Below, piece by piece: positions 5,984 to 12,985 of a DNA stretch of 13,606 bases. The notes beneath the pieces were generated by a model. The model searched no databases. It had not been told where the DNA came from and saw only the letters and a list, made by a program, of their open reading frames with translations. Origin of the DNA: Oligoflexia bacterium (GTDB lineage: Bacteria > Bdellovibrionota > UBA1018). The stretch covers positions 1-13,606 of the forward strand of contig CAIYTD010000014.1 of NCBI GenBank assembly GCA_903928955.1, written 5' to 3'. The translations under genes and the position numbers were made by a program. Position 1 is the stretch's first letter, and the number at the start of each line of letters is the position of its first letter.

Positions 5984-6613
5984 ATGCCAACTTTAGAGTT
6001 AATCAATCAAGAAAAAGTTAAAATAGGGACGATTGAGCTTCGGGATGACGTATTTGGTGTTGAGGTTAATGTACCTCTCGTTCACCAAGTTTTGAAGGCT
6101 CAACTTGCAGGTCGCCGTCAGGGTACTGCAAAAACTAAAACTAAATCTGAGGTGAGAGGCGGCGGTCGAAAACCGTTTCGCCAAAAAGGAACAGGAAATG
6201 CTCGACAGGGTTCCATTCGTTCTCCTCTTCAGCCAGGTGGGGGACAGAATTTTGGTCCACAACCTCGCTCTTATGCTCAGTCCACTCCTAAGGAAATGGT
6301 GAGAGGAGCTCTCCGTTCAGTTTTGTCTGATCGAGTGAAAGCTCATCGTGTTTTAGTGATTGATGAGTTTCATTTAGAAAGTATAAAAACAAAAACTCTT
6401 GATTTCCTTTTGAAGGAGAAACTTCAGTTGGATCAGGTTTTAATTGTCGACGACGCCAATCGAAATTTGGAGTTATCAGGAAGAAATATTCCCAGGATAA
6501 AAGTTCTCCGGACAGAAGGACTCAATGTCTATGATGTTGTGAGAAATGAATGGGTTGTCATTACAAAACGTGCGGTAGAGGCGATTGAAACTCGTCTCGC
6601 CCCTTCGAGTTAA
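5984..6613 (+). CDS. rplD: 50S ribosomal protein L4
   Basis: L4 binds 23S rRNA domain I and, through a long loop, lines the peptide exit tunnel. The 209 residues match the family length. The tunnel loop is visible as a Gly/Arg/Lys-rich stretch at about 45-106, with KPFRQKGTGNARQGS and a PGGGQNFGPQPRSY segment. The C-terminal half has the usual alternating pattern (VLVIDEFHLES, LNVYDVVRN). SD CAGGA lies at the end of rplC, and the gap is only 3 nt, so translation is probably coupled. In E. coli L4 is the S10-operon repressor; the structured gaps upstream of rpsJ and rplC would be places to look for such control. Confidence 0.98.
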   Translation: MPTLELINQEKVKIGTIELRDDVFGVEVNVPLVHQVLKAQLAGRRQGTAKTKTKSEVRGGGRKPFRQKGTGNARQGSIRSPLQPGGGQNFGPQPRSYAQSTPKEMVRGALRSVLSDRVKAHRVLVIDEFHLESIKTKTLDFLLKEKLQLDQVLIVDDANRNLELSGRNIPRIKVLRTEGLNVYDVVRNEWVVITKRAVEAIETRLAPSS

Positions 6614-6625
6614 GGTGAGGAATGC

Positions 6626-6916
6626 ATGCGTACGCTTTATGAAGTAATTCGTCGGCCCATCATTAGTGAAAAAAGCACAGCCCTTGCTGCAGTGGGGAGT
6701 CGTTATGCTTTTGAAGTTGCTTTGATGGCCAATAAGCAAGAGATTAAAGATGCTGTTCAGCGTCTATTTAGTGTTAAGGTCCGTGAAGTGAGAACAATGG
6801 TAATGCATGGCAAAGTGAAGCGAGTCGGGCGTTTTGAGACGAAACGCCCTAACTGGAAGAAGGCTCTCGTAACTTTAGCTGAAGGTCAGAAGATTGAGTT
6901 CTTCCAAACAAAGTGA
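6626..6916 (+). CDS. rplW: 50S ribosomal protein L23
   Basis: L23 sits at the rim of the peptide exit tunnel and is the docking site for trigger factor and SRP. The 96-residue protein has the family start RTLYEVIRRPIISEKS, the RYAFEVALMANKQEIKDAV block and the basic end of the fold (FETKRPNWKKALVTL). SD GTGAGG at 6615-6620 lies 5 nt before the chosen ATG; the out-of-frame ATG at 6622 is not used. Confidence 0.98.
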   Translation: MRTLYEVIRRPIISEKSTALAAVGSRYAFEVALMANKQEIKDAVQRLFSVKVREVRTMVMHGKVKRVGRFETKRPNWKKALVTLAEGQKIEFFQTK

Positions 6917-6924
6917 GTTGATCT

Positions 6925-7758
6925 ATGGCAACTAAATCCTTTAAACCAAAAACACCGTCTCTGCGATACAAGAATGTGGCAGATTTTTCGGTGTTGACCC
7001 CGAAGAAAAAACAACCCCGTAAACCACGGAAGTTGATTGTATCTGTTTCCAAAACGGGTGGACGGAATCAATTTGGAAAAATGACTGTTCGGCATATTGG
7101 GGGCGGACATAAGCGCCAATACCGAATGATTGATTTTCTTCGCGATAAGCTGGAAATTCCAGCCAAAGTAGCATCTTTGGAGTATGATCCGAATCGGACT
7201 GCATATATTGCCCTTTTAAATTATCAAGATGGAGAGAAGAGATATATTCTGGCTCCCCTGAATTTAAGCGTAGGCGATCCTGTGATTGCGAGCGAGAAGG
7301 CCGATATTAAGCCTGGTAATAATCTGACTCTATCTTCTATTCCTGTAGGTACTTTGATTCATAATATTGAAGTAGAACCAGGCCATGGAGGCAAGCTTGG
7401 TCGTTCTGCTGGAGGGTTTGCTCAGCTGATGGCGAAAGAGGGTGAGTACTGTCAGGTAAAAATGCCAAGCGGTGAAATTCGTTTGCTGCACAGCCGCTGC
7501 CGTGCATCGATTGGTCAATTATCGAATACAGATCATGAAAACATTACGATTGGTAAGGCAGGTCGAAACCGTTGGTTCGGCATCCGACCTACGAATCGAG
7601 GTGTTTCTATGAATCCTATTGACCATCCGCATGGAGGTGGTGAAGGAAAATCTTCGGGTGGAGGTCATCCCCGGACACCTTGGGGTGTTCCAACTAAGGG
7701 ATATAAAACTCGAAATAACAAGCGTACAGACGCTTTTATCGTGAAACATCGTCGGTAA
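6925..7758 (+). CDS. rplB: 50S ribosomal protein L2
   Basis: L2 is one of the most conserved 50S proteins, needed for subunit association and peptidyl-transferase activity. The 277 residues match the family. Visible hallmarks are KTGGRNQFGKMTVRHIGGGH (about 43-62), EVEPGHGGKLGRSAG (149-163), and the C-terminal MNPIDHPHGGGEGKSSGGG (from 229), which contains the conserved His region. SD use is weak (GTGAG overlapping the rplW stop), which suggests coupling to rplW 8 nt upstream. No anomaly. Confidence 0.99.
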   Translation: MATKSFKPKTPSLRYKNVADFSVLTPKKKQPRKPRKLIVSVSKTGGRNQFGKMTVRHIGGGHKRQYRMIDFLRDKLEIPAKVASLEYDPNRTAYIALLNYQDGEKRYILAPLNLSVGDPVIASEKADIKPGNNLTLSSIPVGTLIHNIEVEPGHGGKLGRSAGGFAQLMAKEGEYCQVKMPSGEIRLLHSRCRASIGQLSNTDHENITIGKAGRNRWFGIRPTNRGVSMNPIDHPHGGGEGKSSGGGHPRTPWGVPTKGYKTRNNKRTDAFIVKHRR

Positions 7759-7770
7759 GGAGAGTGAATC

Positions 7771-8136
7771 GTGGCCCGTTCAATTAAAAAAGGCCCTTTT
7801 TGTGATGATCATTTACTTAAAAAGGTCCAGACTGCTCGGCAGGCTCAAGATCGTAAAGTGATCAAAACTTGGTCGCGCCGTTCAACGGTGTTACCTGATT
7901 TTGTTGGGTTAACCTTTGCTGTTCATAATGGGAAAAAATTTGTTCCTGTTTATGTGACTGAGAACATGGTTGGTCATAAGTTGGGAGAATTTTCTTCTAC
8001 TCGAACTTTCCATGGTCACACTCCAGCTGAGAAAAAAGCTTCAGAGGGTGGTGCTCCGTCCGGAGCGGCCGCAGGTGGTGGTGCGGGAGCATCTAAAGCT
8101 GCAGGGGCCGGTTCTGGGGCCGGGCAGAAAGCATAG
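7771..8136 (+). CDS. rpsS: 30S ribosomal protein S19, with Gly/Ala-rich C-terminal tail
   Basis: S19 is a head protein of the 30S that pairs with S13 and contacts 23S rRNA and the central protuberance. The core is standard: MARSIKKGPF at the start and TENMVGHKLGEFSSTRTF at about 63-80. Start is GTG at 7771, with SD AAGGAG (7757-7762) 8 nt away and the expected N-terminus. The product has 121 residues, against about 92 usually. The extra residues (about 90-121) are almost only Gly, Ala and Ser with few Lys, replacing the usual short basic tail. The DNA there (8047-8130) is clearly G+C-richer than the surroundings, including a GCGGCCGC, and looks like low-complexity expansion. Confidence 0.97.
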   Translation: MARSIKKGPFCDDHLLKKVQTARQAQDRKVIKTWSRRSTVLPDFVGLTFAVHNGKKFVPVYVTENMVGHKLGEFSSTRTFHGHTPAEKKASEGGAPSGAAAGGGAGASKAAGAGSGAGQKA

Positions 8137-8149
8137 TGAGGAGTAGACA

Positions 8150-8485
8150 ATGGAAGTGAACGCAAAATTAAGTTTTATCCGAATTACACCGCGAAAAGTG
8201 GGTTTAATTGCGGATGAGGTGCGAGGAAAAGGGATTAATGAAGCACTCACCTATCTTCGGTTTTCTCCTAGGAAACGCACTGCGCATGTGCTGTACACAC
8301 TTTTAAAAAGTGCGGTAGCAAATGCAGATGGAAAGGGAACAGTCGACGTGGATACTCTTTTTGTGAAGAGGATTCTCGTAGGGCAAGGAACTACATTGAA
8401 GCGTTTTAGACCGAGAGCAAAAGGGTCGGCATTTCGAATTAACAAAAAAACAAGTCACGTGAGCGTTACGCTCGCAGAGCGGTAA
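8150..8485 (+). CDS. rplV: 50S ribosomal protein L22
   Basis: L22 spans the 50S from the surface to the exit tunnel, where its beta-hairpin meets that of L4. The 111-residue sequence shows ITPRKVGLIADEVRGKG (about 12-28), ALLKSAVANA-like TLLKSAVANADG, and the hairpin RFRPRAKGSAFRINKKTSH (about 84-102). SD GAGGAG (8138-8143) lies 6 nt before the ATG. Nothing unusual. Confidence 0.98.
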   Translation: MEVNAKLSFIRITPRKVGLIADEVRGKGINEALTYLRFSPRKRTAHVLYTLLKSAVANADGKGTVDVDTLFVKRILVGQGTTLKRFRPRAKGSAFRINKKTSHVSVTLAER

Positions 8486-8495
8486 TGAGGAGAAC

Positions 8496-9167
8496 ATGGG
8501 TCAGAAAGTTAATCCAGTTGGATTTCGCTTAGGAATTACACGTACTTGGGATAGTCGTTGGTTTGCAAAACGCGATTATAGTCGATTGCTGCATGAAGAT
8601 ATTCGGCTGAGAGAGCATTTGAAGCGAAAACTTCATGGTGCTGGTATTGCTCGAATTGAAATTGAGCGCGCTGCGAATAAAGTGAAGATTAATGTTCATA
8701 CTGCCCGTCCTGGTATCGTGATTGGCAAAAAAGGGGCAGGTGTTGAATCGTTAAAAAGTGACGTTCAAGGTCTTTCCAAGAATGAAGTTTTTTTAAACAT
8801 TATCGAAGTGAAGAAGCCAGAAGCGAATGCGACACTCATTGCAGAGAACGTAGCTTCTCAGCTGGAAAAGCGTGTCGCTTTTCGTAGAGCTATGAAGAAG
8901 TGCATGACAGCAGCGTTTAAACAAGGAATCAAAGGAATTAAGATTCGTGTTTCCGGGCGTTTAGGTGGAGCTGAAATTGCACGTACTGAATGGTACAGTG
9001 AAGATAGCGTTCCTTTGCATACTCTTCGAGCAAATATTGATTATGGTACAGCAGAAGCTCGTACCACTTACGGTGTGATTGGCGTGAAGGCATGGGTTTA
9101 CCATGGTGAAGCGCAAACACTGAAGAAACAAGCTGCGGTTGAAGCGAAAGCCATGCAGGGGACCTGA
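8496..9167 (+). CDS. rpsC: 30S ribosomal protein S3
   Basis: S3 lines the mRNA entry channel and, with S4 and S5, gives the ribosome mRNA-helicase activity. The 223-residue protein starts MGQKVNPVGFRLGI, has a type II KH domain with GKKG as its GXXG loop (77-80), and a C-terminal domain with KIRVSGRLGGAEIARTEW. SD GAGGAG at 8487-8492 just precedes the ATG, and the gap to rplV is 10 nt. Length slightly under the E. coli 233, within family range. Confidence 0.98.
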   Translation: MGQKVNPVGFRLGITRTWDSRWFAKRDYSRLLHEDIRLREHLKRKLHGAGIARIEIERAANKVKINVHTARPGIVIGKKGAGVESLKSDVQGLSKNEVFLNIIEVKKPEANATLIAENVASQLEKRVAFRRAMKKCMTAAFKQGIKGIKIRVSGRLGGAEIARTEWYSEDSVPLHTLRANIDYGTAEARTTYGVIGVKAWVYHGEAQTLKKQAAVEAKAMQGT

Positions 9168-9175
9168 GGTAATTT

Positions 9176-9664
9176 ATGTTATCACCCAAAAGAGTAAAGT
9201 GGCGTAAGCATCAAAAAGGTAAAATGCGCGGTAAAGCGGATCGTGGAGGAACTCTTTTTTTTGGAGAGTTCGGCTTGCAGGCTACAGAATGCGGTCGTAT
9301 TACTTCTAAGCAAATAGAGGCTTCACGAGTAGCTATGACTCGGTATGTCAAGCGAGGCGGAAAAATTTGGATTCGCATTTTCCCAGACAAGGCAATTACC
9401 AAGAAGCCAGCCGAAACTCGAATGGGTTCCGGAAAGGGCAATGTGGAAGAATGGGCAGCAGTCATTAAGCCTGGCAGAATTATTTTTGAAATGGATGGAA
9501 TTCCAAAAAGCGAAGCGTTTGAAGCACTTCGTTTAGCAAATAATAAGCTTCCTATGCACTGCAAGGCCATCAGTAAAGCGACAGAAGCATTAGCTTTAGC
9601 CAGTGCTCAGGCAGCACGTCAGGCAAAAGCTGAGAAAAAGCAAATCGCAGCGGCGAAAGCTTAA
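9176..9664 (+). CDS. rplP: 50S ribosomal protein L16, with Ala/Lys-rich C-terminal tail
   Basis: L16 lies at the base of the central protuberance near the A-site tRNA and is needed late in 50S assembly. The core is canonical: MLSPKRVKWRKHQKG, GGTLFFGEFGLQATE, RMGSGKGNVEEW with the Arg (82) that aligns with hydroxylated Arg81 of E. coli, and ALRLANNKLP. Usual length is 136-144; here it is 162. The extra C-terminal part (about 139-162) is made of Ala, Lys, Gln and Arg and is likely helical or disordered. SD TGAGGT overlaps the rpsC stop, 5 nt before the ATG. Confidence 0.97.
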   Translation: MLSPKRVKWRKHQKGKMRGKADRGGTLFFGEFGLQATECGRITSKQIEASRVAMTRYVKRGGKIWIRIFPDKAITKKPAETRMGSGKGNVEEWAAVIKPGRIIFEMDGIPKSEAFEALRLANNKLPMHCKAISKATEALALASAQAARQAKAEKKQIAAAKA

Positions 9665-9682
9665 AGGGCTAAAGGAGAGCAC

Positions 9683-9904
9683 GTGGCAACGAAGCGTTTT
9701 AAAGAGCTAAAAAATTTATCGAAAGACGAACTAGAAATAAAAGTTCGTGAGTCAGAAGCACAGCTTTTCCAAATTAGGATGAAGAAGGCAACTGGCCAGC
9801 TGAAGGATACTGCAAGTATTTGGCGCCTGCGCAAGGATGTGGCTCGAATGAAGATGCTTCAGGGCCAGCAGGATTCCGTTTCAGCAGAGAAGGCGGCGAG
9901 GTAA
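9683..9904 (+). CDS. rpmC: 50S ribosomal protein L29
   Basis: L29 is a small helical hairpin at the exit-tunnel rim beside L23. The 73 residues show the family pattern ELKNLSKDELEIKVRE, LFQIRMKKATGQLKD and WRLRKDVARMK. The start is GTG at 9683, backed by AAAGGAG (9671-9677) 5 nt upstream; no ATG would give the family N-terminus. Stop codon lies 6 nt before rpsQ. Confidence 0.96.
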   Translation: MATKRFKELKNLSKDELEIKVRESEAQLFQIRMKKATGQLKDTASIWRLRKDVARMKMLQGQQDSVSAEKAAR

Positions 9905-9910
9905 GTAAAT

Positions 9911-10246
9911 ATGACGATCGAAGTGAAAGAAAATCAGCAGAATGCACCGAAGGAGAATGGTGATCTTAGAAATCCTCTCCAAAAGCGTAGATCTGTCATT
10001 GGAGTAGTGGTCAGCGATAAAATGCAGAAAACCATTGTGGTCAAGGTGGATCGTCAAGTTCGACACTCGCTTTATAAAAAGTATGTAGAGAAGACTCGAC
10101 GTTATAAAGCCCATGATGAAAAAAACGACGCAAAGATAGGAGATCGAGTCACCTTGATTGAGTCTCGGCCTTTGAGTCGTGAAAAACGATGGGTTTTACA
10201 GACTATTTTACGTCGCGCAGGACAAGCTCCTGAGGCGAATGTCTAA
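9911..10246 (+). CDS. rpsQ: 30S ribosomal protein S17, with N-terminal extension
   Basis: S17 is a primary 16S rRNA binder in the 30S body, with an OB fold. The core starts near residue 25 (KRRSVIGVVVSDKMQKTIVV) and includes VEKTRRYKAHDEKNDAKIGD and ESRPLSREKRW. Total length is 111, against about 84 in E. coli, mostly because of about 22 polar, Asn/Glu/Lys-rich N-terminal residues, plus a few at the end (AGQAPEANV). SD GAGGT (9898-9902) lies 8 nt before this ATG, which supports the long form. No other ATG near the core has an SD that I can see. Confidence 0.96.
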   Translation: MTIEVKENQQNAPKENGDLRNPLQKRRSVIGVVVSDKMQKTIVVKVDRQVRHSLYKKYVEKTRRYKAHDEKNDAKIGDRVTLIESRPLSREKRWVLQTILRRAGQAPEANV

Positions 10247-10268
10247 AGGTGAATGAGGAGGTTAGTTT

Positions 10269-10637
10269 ATGATTCAAATGCGTACTCGTTTAGACATCGC
10301 GGACAACTCGGGCGCAAAGTCAGTTATGTGTATAAAAGTCTTAGGTGGTACAAGACGTAAGTATGCATCACTGGGAGATGTGATTGTGGTGACTGTAAAA
10401 GAAGCAGCACCTAACGCAAAAGTTAAAAAAGGCGAAATTTTAAAAGCTGTTATTGTTCGGACAAAAAAAGAAGTGAACCGTCACGACGGCACTTATGTTC
10501 GATTTGATACGAACTCAGCAGTATTGATAAATGCCCAGAATGAGCCTATTGGAACTCGTATTTTTGGGCCTGTAGCACGTGAGTTGCGTGCAAGGGCGTT
10601 TACGAAGATTATTTCATTAGCGCCTGAGGTATTGTGA
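10269..10637 (+). CDS. rplN: 50S ribosomal protein L14
   Basis: L14 forms part of intersubunit bridges and is the docking site of the silencing factor RsfS. The 122-residue length is exactly typical. Conserved blocks are MIQMRTRLDIADNSGAK, MCIKVLGGTRRKYAS and GTRIFGPVARELR. A near-perfect SD GAGGAGG (10255-10261) lies 7 nt before the ATG. Confidence 0.99.
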   Translation: MIQMRTRLDIADNSGAKSVMCIKVLGGTRRKYASLGDVIVVTVKEAAPNAKVKKGEILKAVIVRTKKEVNRHDGTYVRFDTNSAVLINAQNEPIGTRIFGPVARELRARAFTKIISLAPEVL

Positions 10638-10644
10638 GGATTTT

Positions 10645-11028
10645 ATGATCAATTTAGAGCGTCGTAAATTTTCACTTCGGAAGAATGATCAAGTTCAGGT
10701 CATTGCCGGGCGTGAAAAAGGAAAGACTGGGAAAATTTTAAAGATCGATTCCAAGACTGGGCGAGTGACTGTTGAGAGGGTGAATTTAGTAAAACGCCAT
10801 ACTCGACCTACACCTCAAAGTGCAGGAGGGATTACTGAAAAGGAGTTGCCCCTGCATTACTCCAATGTCCTTTTACATTGTCCAAAGTGTAATCGAGGAG
10901 TTCGTCATGGTCAAAAAGTGGCAAAACGGGCTGTCGAAAAAGCTTCTCAACCAGGAGCTGCATTGGCAGTACGTCACGACAAATTTCGAGTCTGTAAGCG
11001 CTGCGGCGAATCATTAGAGCAAGCGTGA
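10645..11028 (+). CDS. rplX: 50S ribosomal protein L24, zinc-ribbon form with internal insertion
   Basis: L24 starts 50S assembly by binding the 5' end of 23S rRNA and later sits at the exit-tunnel rim. The KOW core is clear: DQVQVIAGREKGKTGKILKI (15-34), VNLVKRHTRP and GGITEKELPLHYSNV. Two CXXC pairs follow, CPKC (79-82) and CKRC (117-120), forming a likely zinc ribbon. Such cysteines occur in L24 of several bacterial groups but not in E. coli or B. subtilis. Between the pairs lie about 20 residues more than I expect, rich in Lys and Ala (about 91-111). Total length is 127, against roughly 104. SD TGAGGA overlaps the rplN stop. Confidence 0.97.
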   Translation: MINLERRKFSLRKNDQVQVIAGREKGKTGKILKIDSKTGRVTVERVNLVKRHTRPTPQSAGGITEKELPLHYSNVLLHCPKCNRGVRHGQKVAKRAVEKASQPGAALAVRHDKFRVCKRCGESLEQA

Positions 11029-11047
11029 ATCAGGCAGGAGGTAGAAA

Positions 11048-11800
11048 GTGGTAGCAGCAAAAGACGATAGTGATCAGAAAAAAAGCAGTTCCGATGACGG
11101 ACAAGAAGCAAAAGTTGTCGCTGCAGCGAAAGCTAAGGTGGAGGCTAAGAAAGCAGCAGCTGATGCTGCTCGTGCCAAAGCAAAAAGAGCTAAAGAAGAA
11201 GCTGCCGCTTCTTCTTTGAAGATCGCTGCTCCTGGTGAAACTAAAACTTCTCCTAGTCAGCAGCCCAGGCTTCGAACCGTCTATCAAAGTAAAGTCATTC
11301 CAGCTTTGATGAAGGAATTTCAGTTCAAGAACCCGATGCAAGTCCCTAGACTTTCTAAAGTAGTTGTGAACTGTGCAGTAAAAGATGCCGTTGTGAACCC
11401 TAAAGTTCTCGATGGCACATTTGAAGAAATCATGGCAATTACAGGTCAAAAGCCTGTGATGACACGTGCTAGAAAAGCCATTGCTGCTTTTAAAGTTCGA
11501 AGTGGGAATGCCGTCGGCGTGATGGTGACTTTACGGCGCGCTCGAATGTATGAGTTTCTCGATCGTTTGATGAATGTTGCTTTGCCACGCGTCAGAGACT
11601 TTAAAGGCGTAAATAGTAAGGCATTTGATGGAAGAGGAAACTATTCACTGGGAATTCGTGAACAGCTTATTTTTCCGGAAATTAATTATGACAAGGTGGA
11701 TAAAGTCCGCGGAATGACCGTGACTATTACGACCACCGCTAAGACTAATGAGCACGCGCGTGCGCTCTTGGCTGAACTTGGTATGCCATTTCGTAAGTAA
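11048..11800 (+). CDS. rplE: 50S ribosomal protein L5, with long charged N-terminal arm
   Basis: L5 binds 5S rRNA in the central protuberance and forms bridge B1b with S13. The core begins near residue 74-78 (RLRTVYQSKVIPALMKEF) and is canonical: ITGQKPVMTRARKAIAAF, TLRRARMYEFLDRLMN, FDGRGNYSLGIREQLIFPEI and the end GMPFRK. About 73 residues precede it. Residues 5-20 are Asp/Ser/Lys-rich, 21-55 Ala/Lys/Glu-rich and probably one long helix, 56-73 a Pro/Thr/Ser linker. The GTG start at 11048 has SD AGGAGGT (11036-11042) 5 nt upstream, one of the strongest SDs in the window, so the arm is very likely translated. Bacterial L5 is normally about 180 residues; this is 250. A short loop (NCAVKDA) replaces the common N-x-G-x-G-x-A pattern. 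Confidence 0.96.
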   Translation: MVAAKDDSDQKKSSSDDGQEAKVVAAAKAKVEAKKAAADAARAKAKRAKEEAAASSLKIAAPGETKTSPSQQPRLRTVYQSKVIPALMKEFQFKNPMQVPRLSKVVVNCAVKDAVVNPKVLDGTFEEIMAITGQKPVMTRARKAIAAFKVRSGNAVGVMVTLRRARMYEFLDRLMNVALPRVRDFKGVNSKAFDGRGNYSLGIREQLIFPEINYDKVDKVRGMTVTITTTAKTNEHARALLAELGMPFRK

Positions 11801-11814
11801 GAAGGAGATCGATC

Positions 11815-12000
11815 TTGTCTAAAAAGTGCAAACTCGAGAAAATTGGAAAAAAGCCAAAGTTTCAGACACGTACAAAAAATCGGTGCCCACTTTGTGGTCG
11901 CCCACGTGCATATATGAGAAAATTTAATATGTGCCGTCTTTGTTTTCGTGGATTGGCGTTAAAAGGGCAACTTCCTGGCGTGACCAAGTCAAGCTGGTAG
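11815..12000 (+). CDS. rpsN: 30S ribosomal protein S14, zinc-binding short form
   Basis: S14 is a late-assembling 30S head protein. This is the 61-residue type Z form with four cysteines: C24-x2-C27 and C40-x2-C43 (RCPLCGRPR and MCRLCFRG), and the family end LPGVTKSSW. The longer zinc-free form is about 101 residues. Start is a rare TTG at 11815, backed by AAGGAG (11802-11807) 7 nt upstream; it gives the expected N-terminus. The position between rplE and rpsH is standard for the spc operon. Confidence 0.97.
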   Translation: MSKKCKLEKIGKKPKFQTRTKNRCPLCGRPRAYMRKFNMCRLCFRGLALKGQLPGVTKSSW

Positions 12001-12022
12001 TTGGCAAGAGGATACTAAATTT

Positions 12023-12421
12023 ATGAGTATGACTGATCCTATAGCAGATTTATTGACCAGAATTCGAAACGCGACAAAGGAGCGGCATGAGAAATTAGAA
12101 GTGCCGGCTTCCCGTCTCAAAGCCAATGTGGTGCGTGTTTTGAAGGAAGAAGGCTATATTAAAAATTTTCGTTTAATGAGGGAAGAGGGTCGTCCCATCA
12201 TTAAGGTTTATTTGAAATATACAGATGTTGGAGATAGCGTCATTCAGGGAATTCGTCGCATTAGCCGTCCTGGACTTCGCCGTTATTCTGGTTATGAGGA
12301 AATGCCCCGTCCATTGAGTGGTGCTGGTATTGCGATTGTCTCTACTTCTAAGGGAGTAACGACAGGTCACAAGGCACGTGTTCAAAAAGTCGGTGGCGAG
12401 ATTCTTTGTGAGGTATGGTGA
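12023..12421 (+). CDS. rpsH: 30S ribosomal protein S8
   Basis: S8 binds helix 21 of 16S rRNA early in 30S assembly and is the spc-operon repressor in E. coli, where it acts at the start of rplE. The 132-residue sequence begins MSMTDPIADLLTRIRNA and ends in GVTTGHKARVQKVGGEILCEVW, both typical. I chose ATG 12023 because SD GAGGA (12008-12012) is 10 nt away, against 16 nt for the ATG at 12029. Confidence 0.98.
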   Translation: MSMTDPIADLLTRIRNATKERHEKLEVPASRLKANVVRVLKEEGYIKNFRLMREEGRPIIKVYLKYTDVGDSVIQGIRRISRPGLRRYSGYEEMPRPLSGAGIAIVSTSKGVTTGHKARVQKVGGEILCEVW

Positions 12422-12424
12422 GCT

Positions 12425-12970
12425 ATGTCACGAGTAGGTAAAACCCCTGTAAAAATTCTTCAGGGAGTGAAAGTAGACATTAAGAACGGCCTGATTCAAG
12501 TAGAGGGGCCAAAAGGAAAATTGTCCTATCAATTACCTGCGGGTGTAATAGCGAAAATGGAAGGTGGTGCAATCCTCGTCACTCGAGATGATGCTGCTTC
12601 CAATAAGGCTGCTGCGCTTCATGGTCTGAGTCGTACTTTGATTCATAATATGGTTCACGGCGCGCATGTCGGCTTTACAAAAGAGCTCGATATTGTCGGT
12701 GTGGGGTATCGAGCTGCAGTAAAGGGTTCCACTTTGAATATGACTCTGGGATATTCCCATCCAGTCGATTACGAGTTACCTACTGGAATTACAGCAAAAG
12801 TTGAAAATAATACTCATATTATTGTCAGCGGAGCAGATAAAATGTTGGTGGGCATGGTTGCTGCCAAGATTCGATCGTTCAAAGAGCCTGAGCCGTATCA
12901 AGGCAAGGGAATTAAGTACATGGATGAACACATTATCCGCAAGCAGGGTAAAGCTGCTGGTGCGAAGTAA
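12425..12970 (+). CDS. rplF: 50S ribosomal protein L6
   Basis: L6 lies near the factor-binding site at the base of the L7/L12 stalk. The 181-residue length is usual. Recognisable parts are MSRVGKTPVKI, VEGPKGKLSY, HGLSRTLIHNMVHGAHVGFT (about 62-81), and the C-terminal EPEPYQGKGIKYMDEHIIRK. GGTGAG overlaps the rpsH stop only 2 nt before the ATG, and the gap is 3 nt, so coupling to rpsH is likely. Confidence 0.98.
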   Translation: MSRVGKTPVKILQGVKVDIKNGLIQVEGPKGKLSYQLPAGVIAKMEGGAILVTRDDAASNKAAALHGLSRTLIHNMVHGAHVGFTKELDIVGVGYRAAVKGSTLNMTLGYSHPVDYELPTGITAKVENNTHIIVSGADKMLVGMVAAKIRSFKEPEPYQGKGIKYMDEHIIRKQGKAAGAK

Positions 12971-12985
12971 TCGAGGAATTTTGGT

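Noticed and set aside
9345..9536. Plus-strand 63-codon frame inside rplP
   Set aside because: Out-of-frame overlap with a clearly conserved L16 gene.
10820..11017. Plus-strand 65-codon frame inside rplX
   Set aside because: Out-of-frame shadow of L24, whose own frame holds the KOW and zinc-ribbon motifs.
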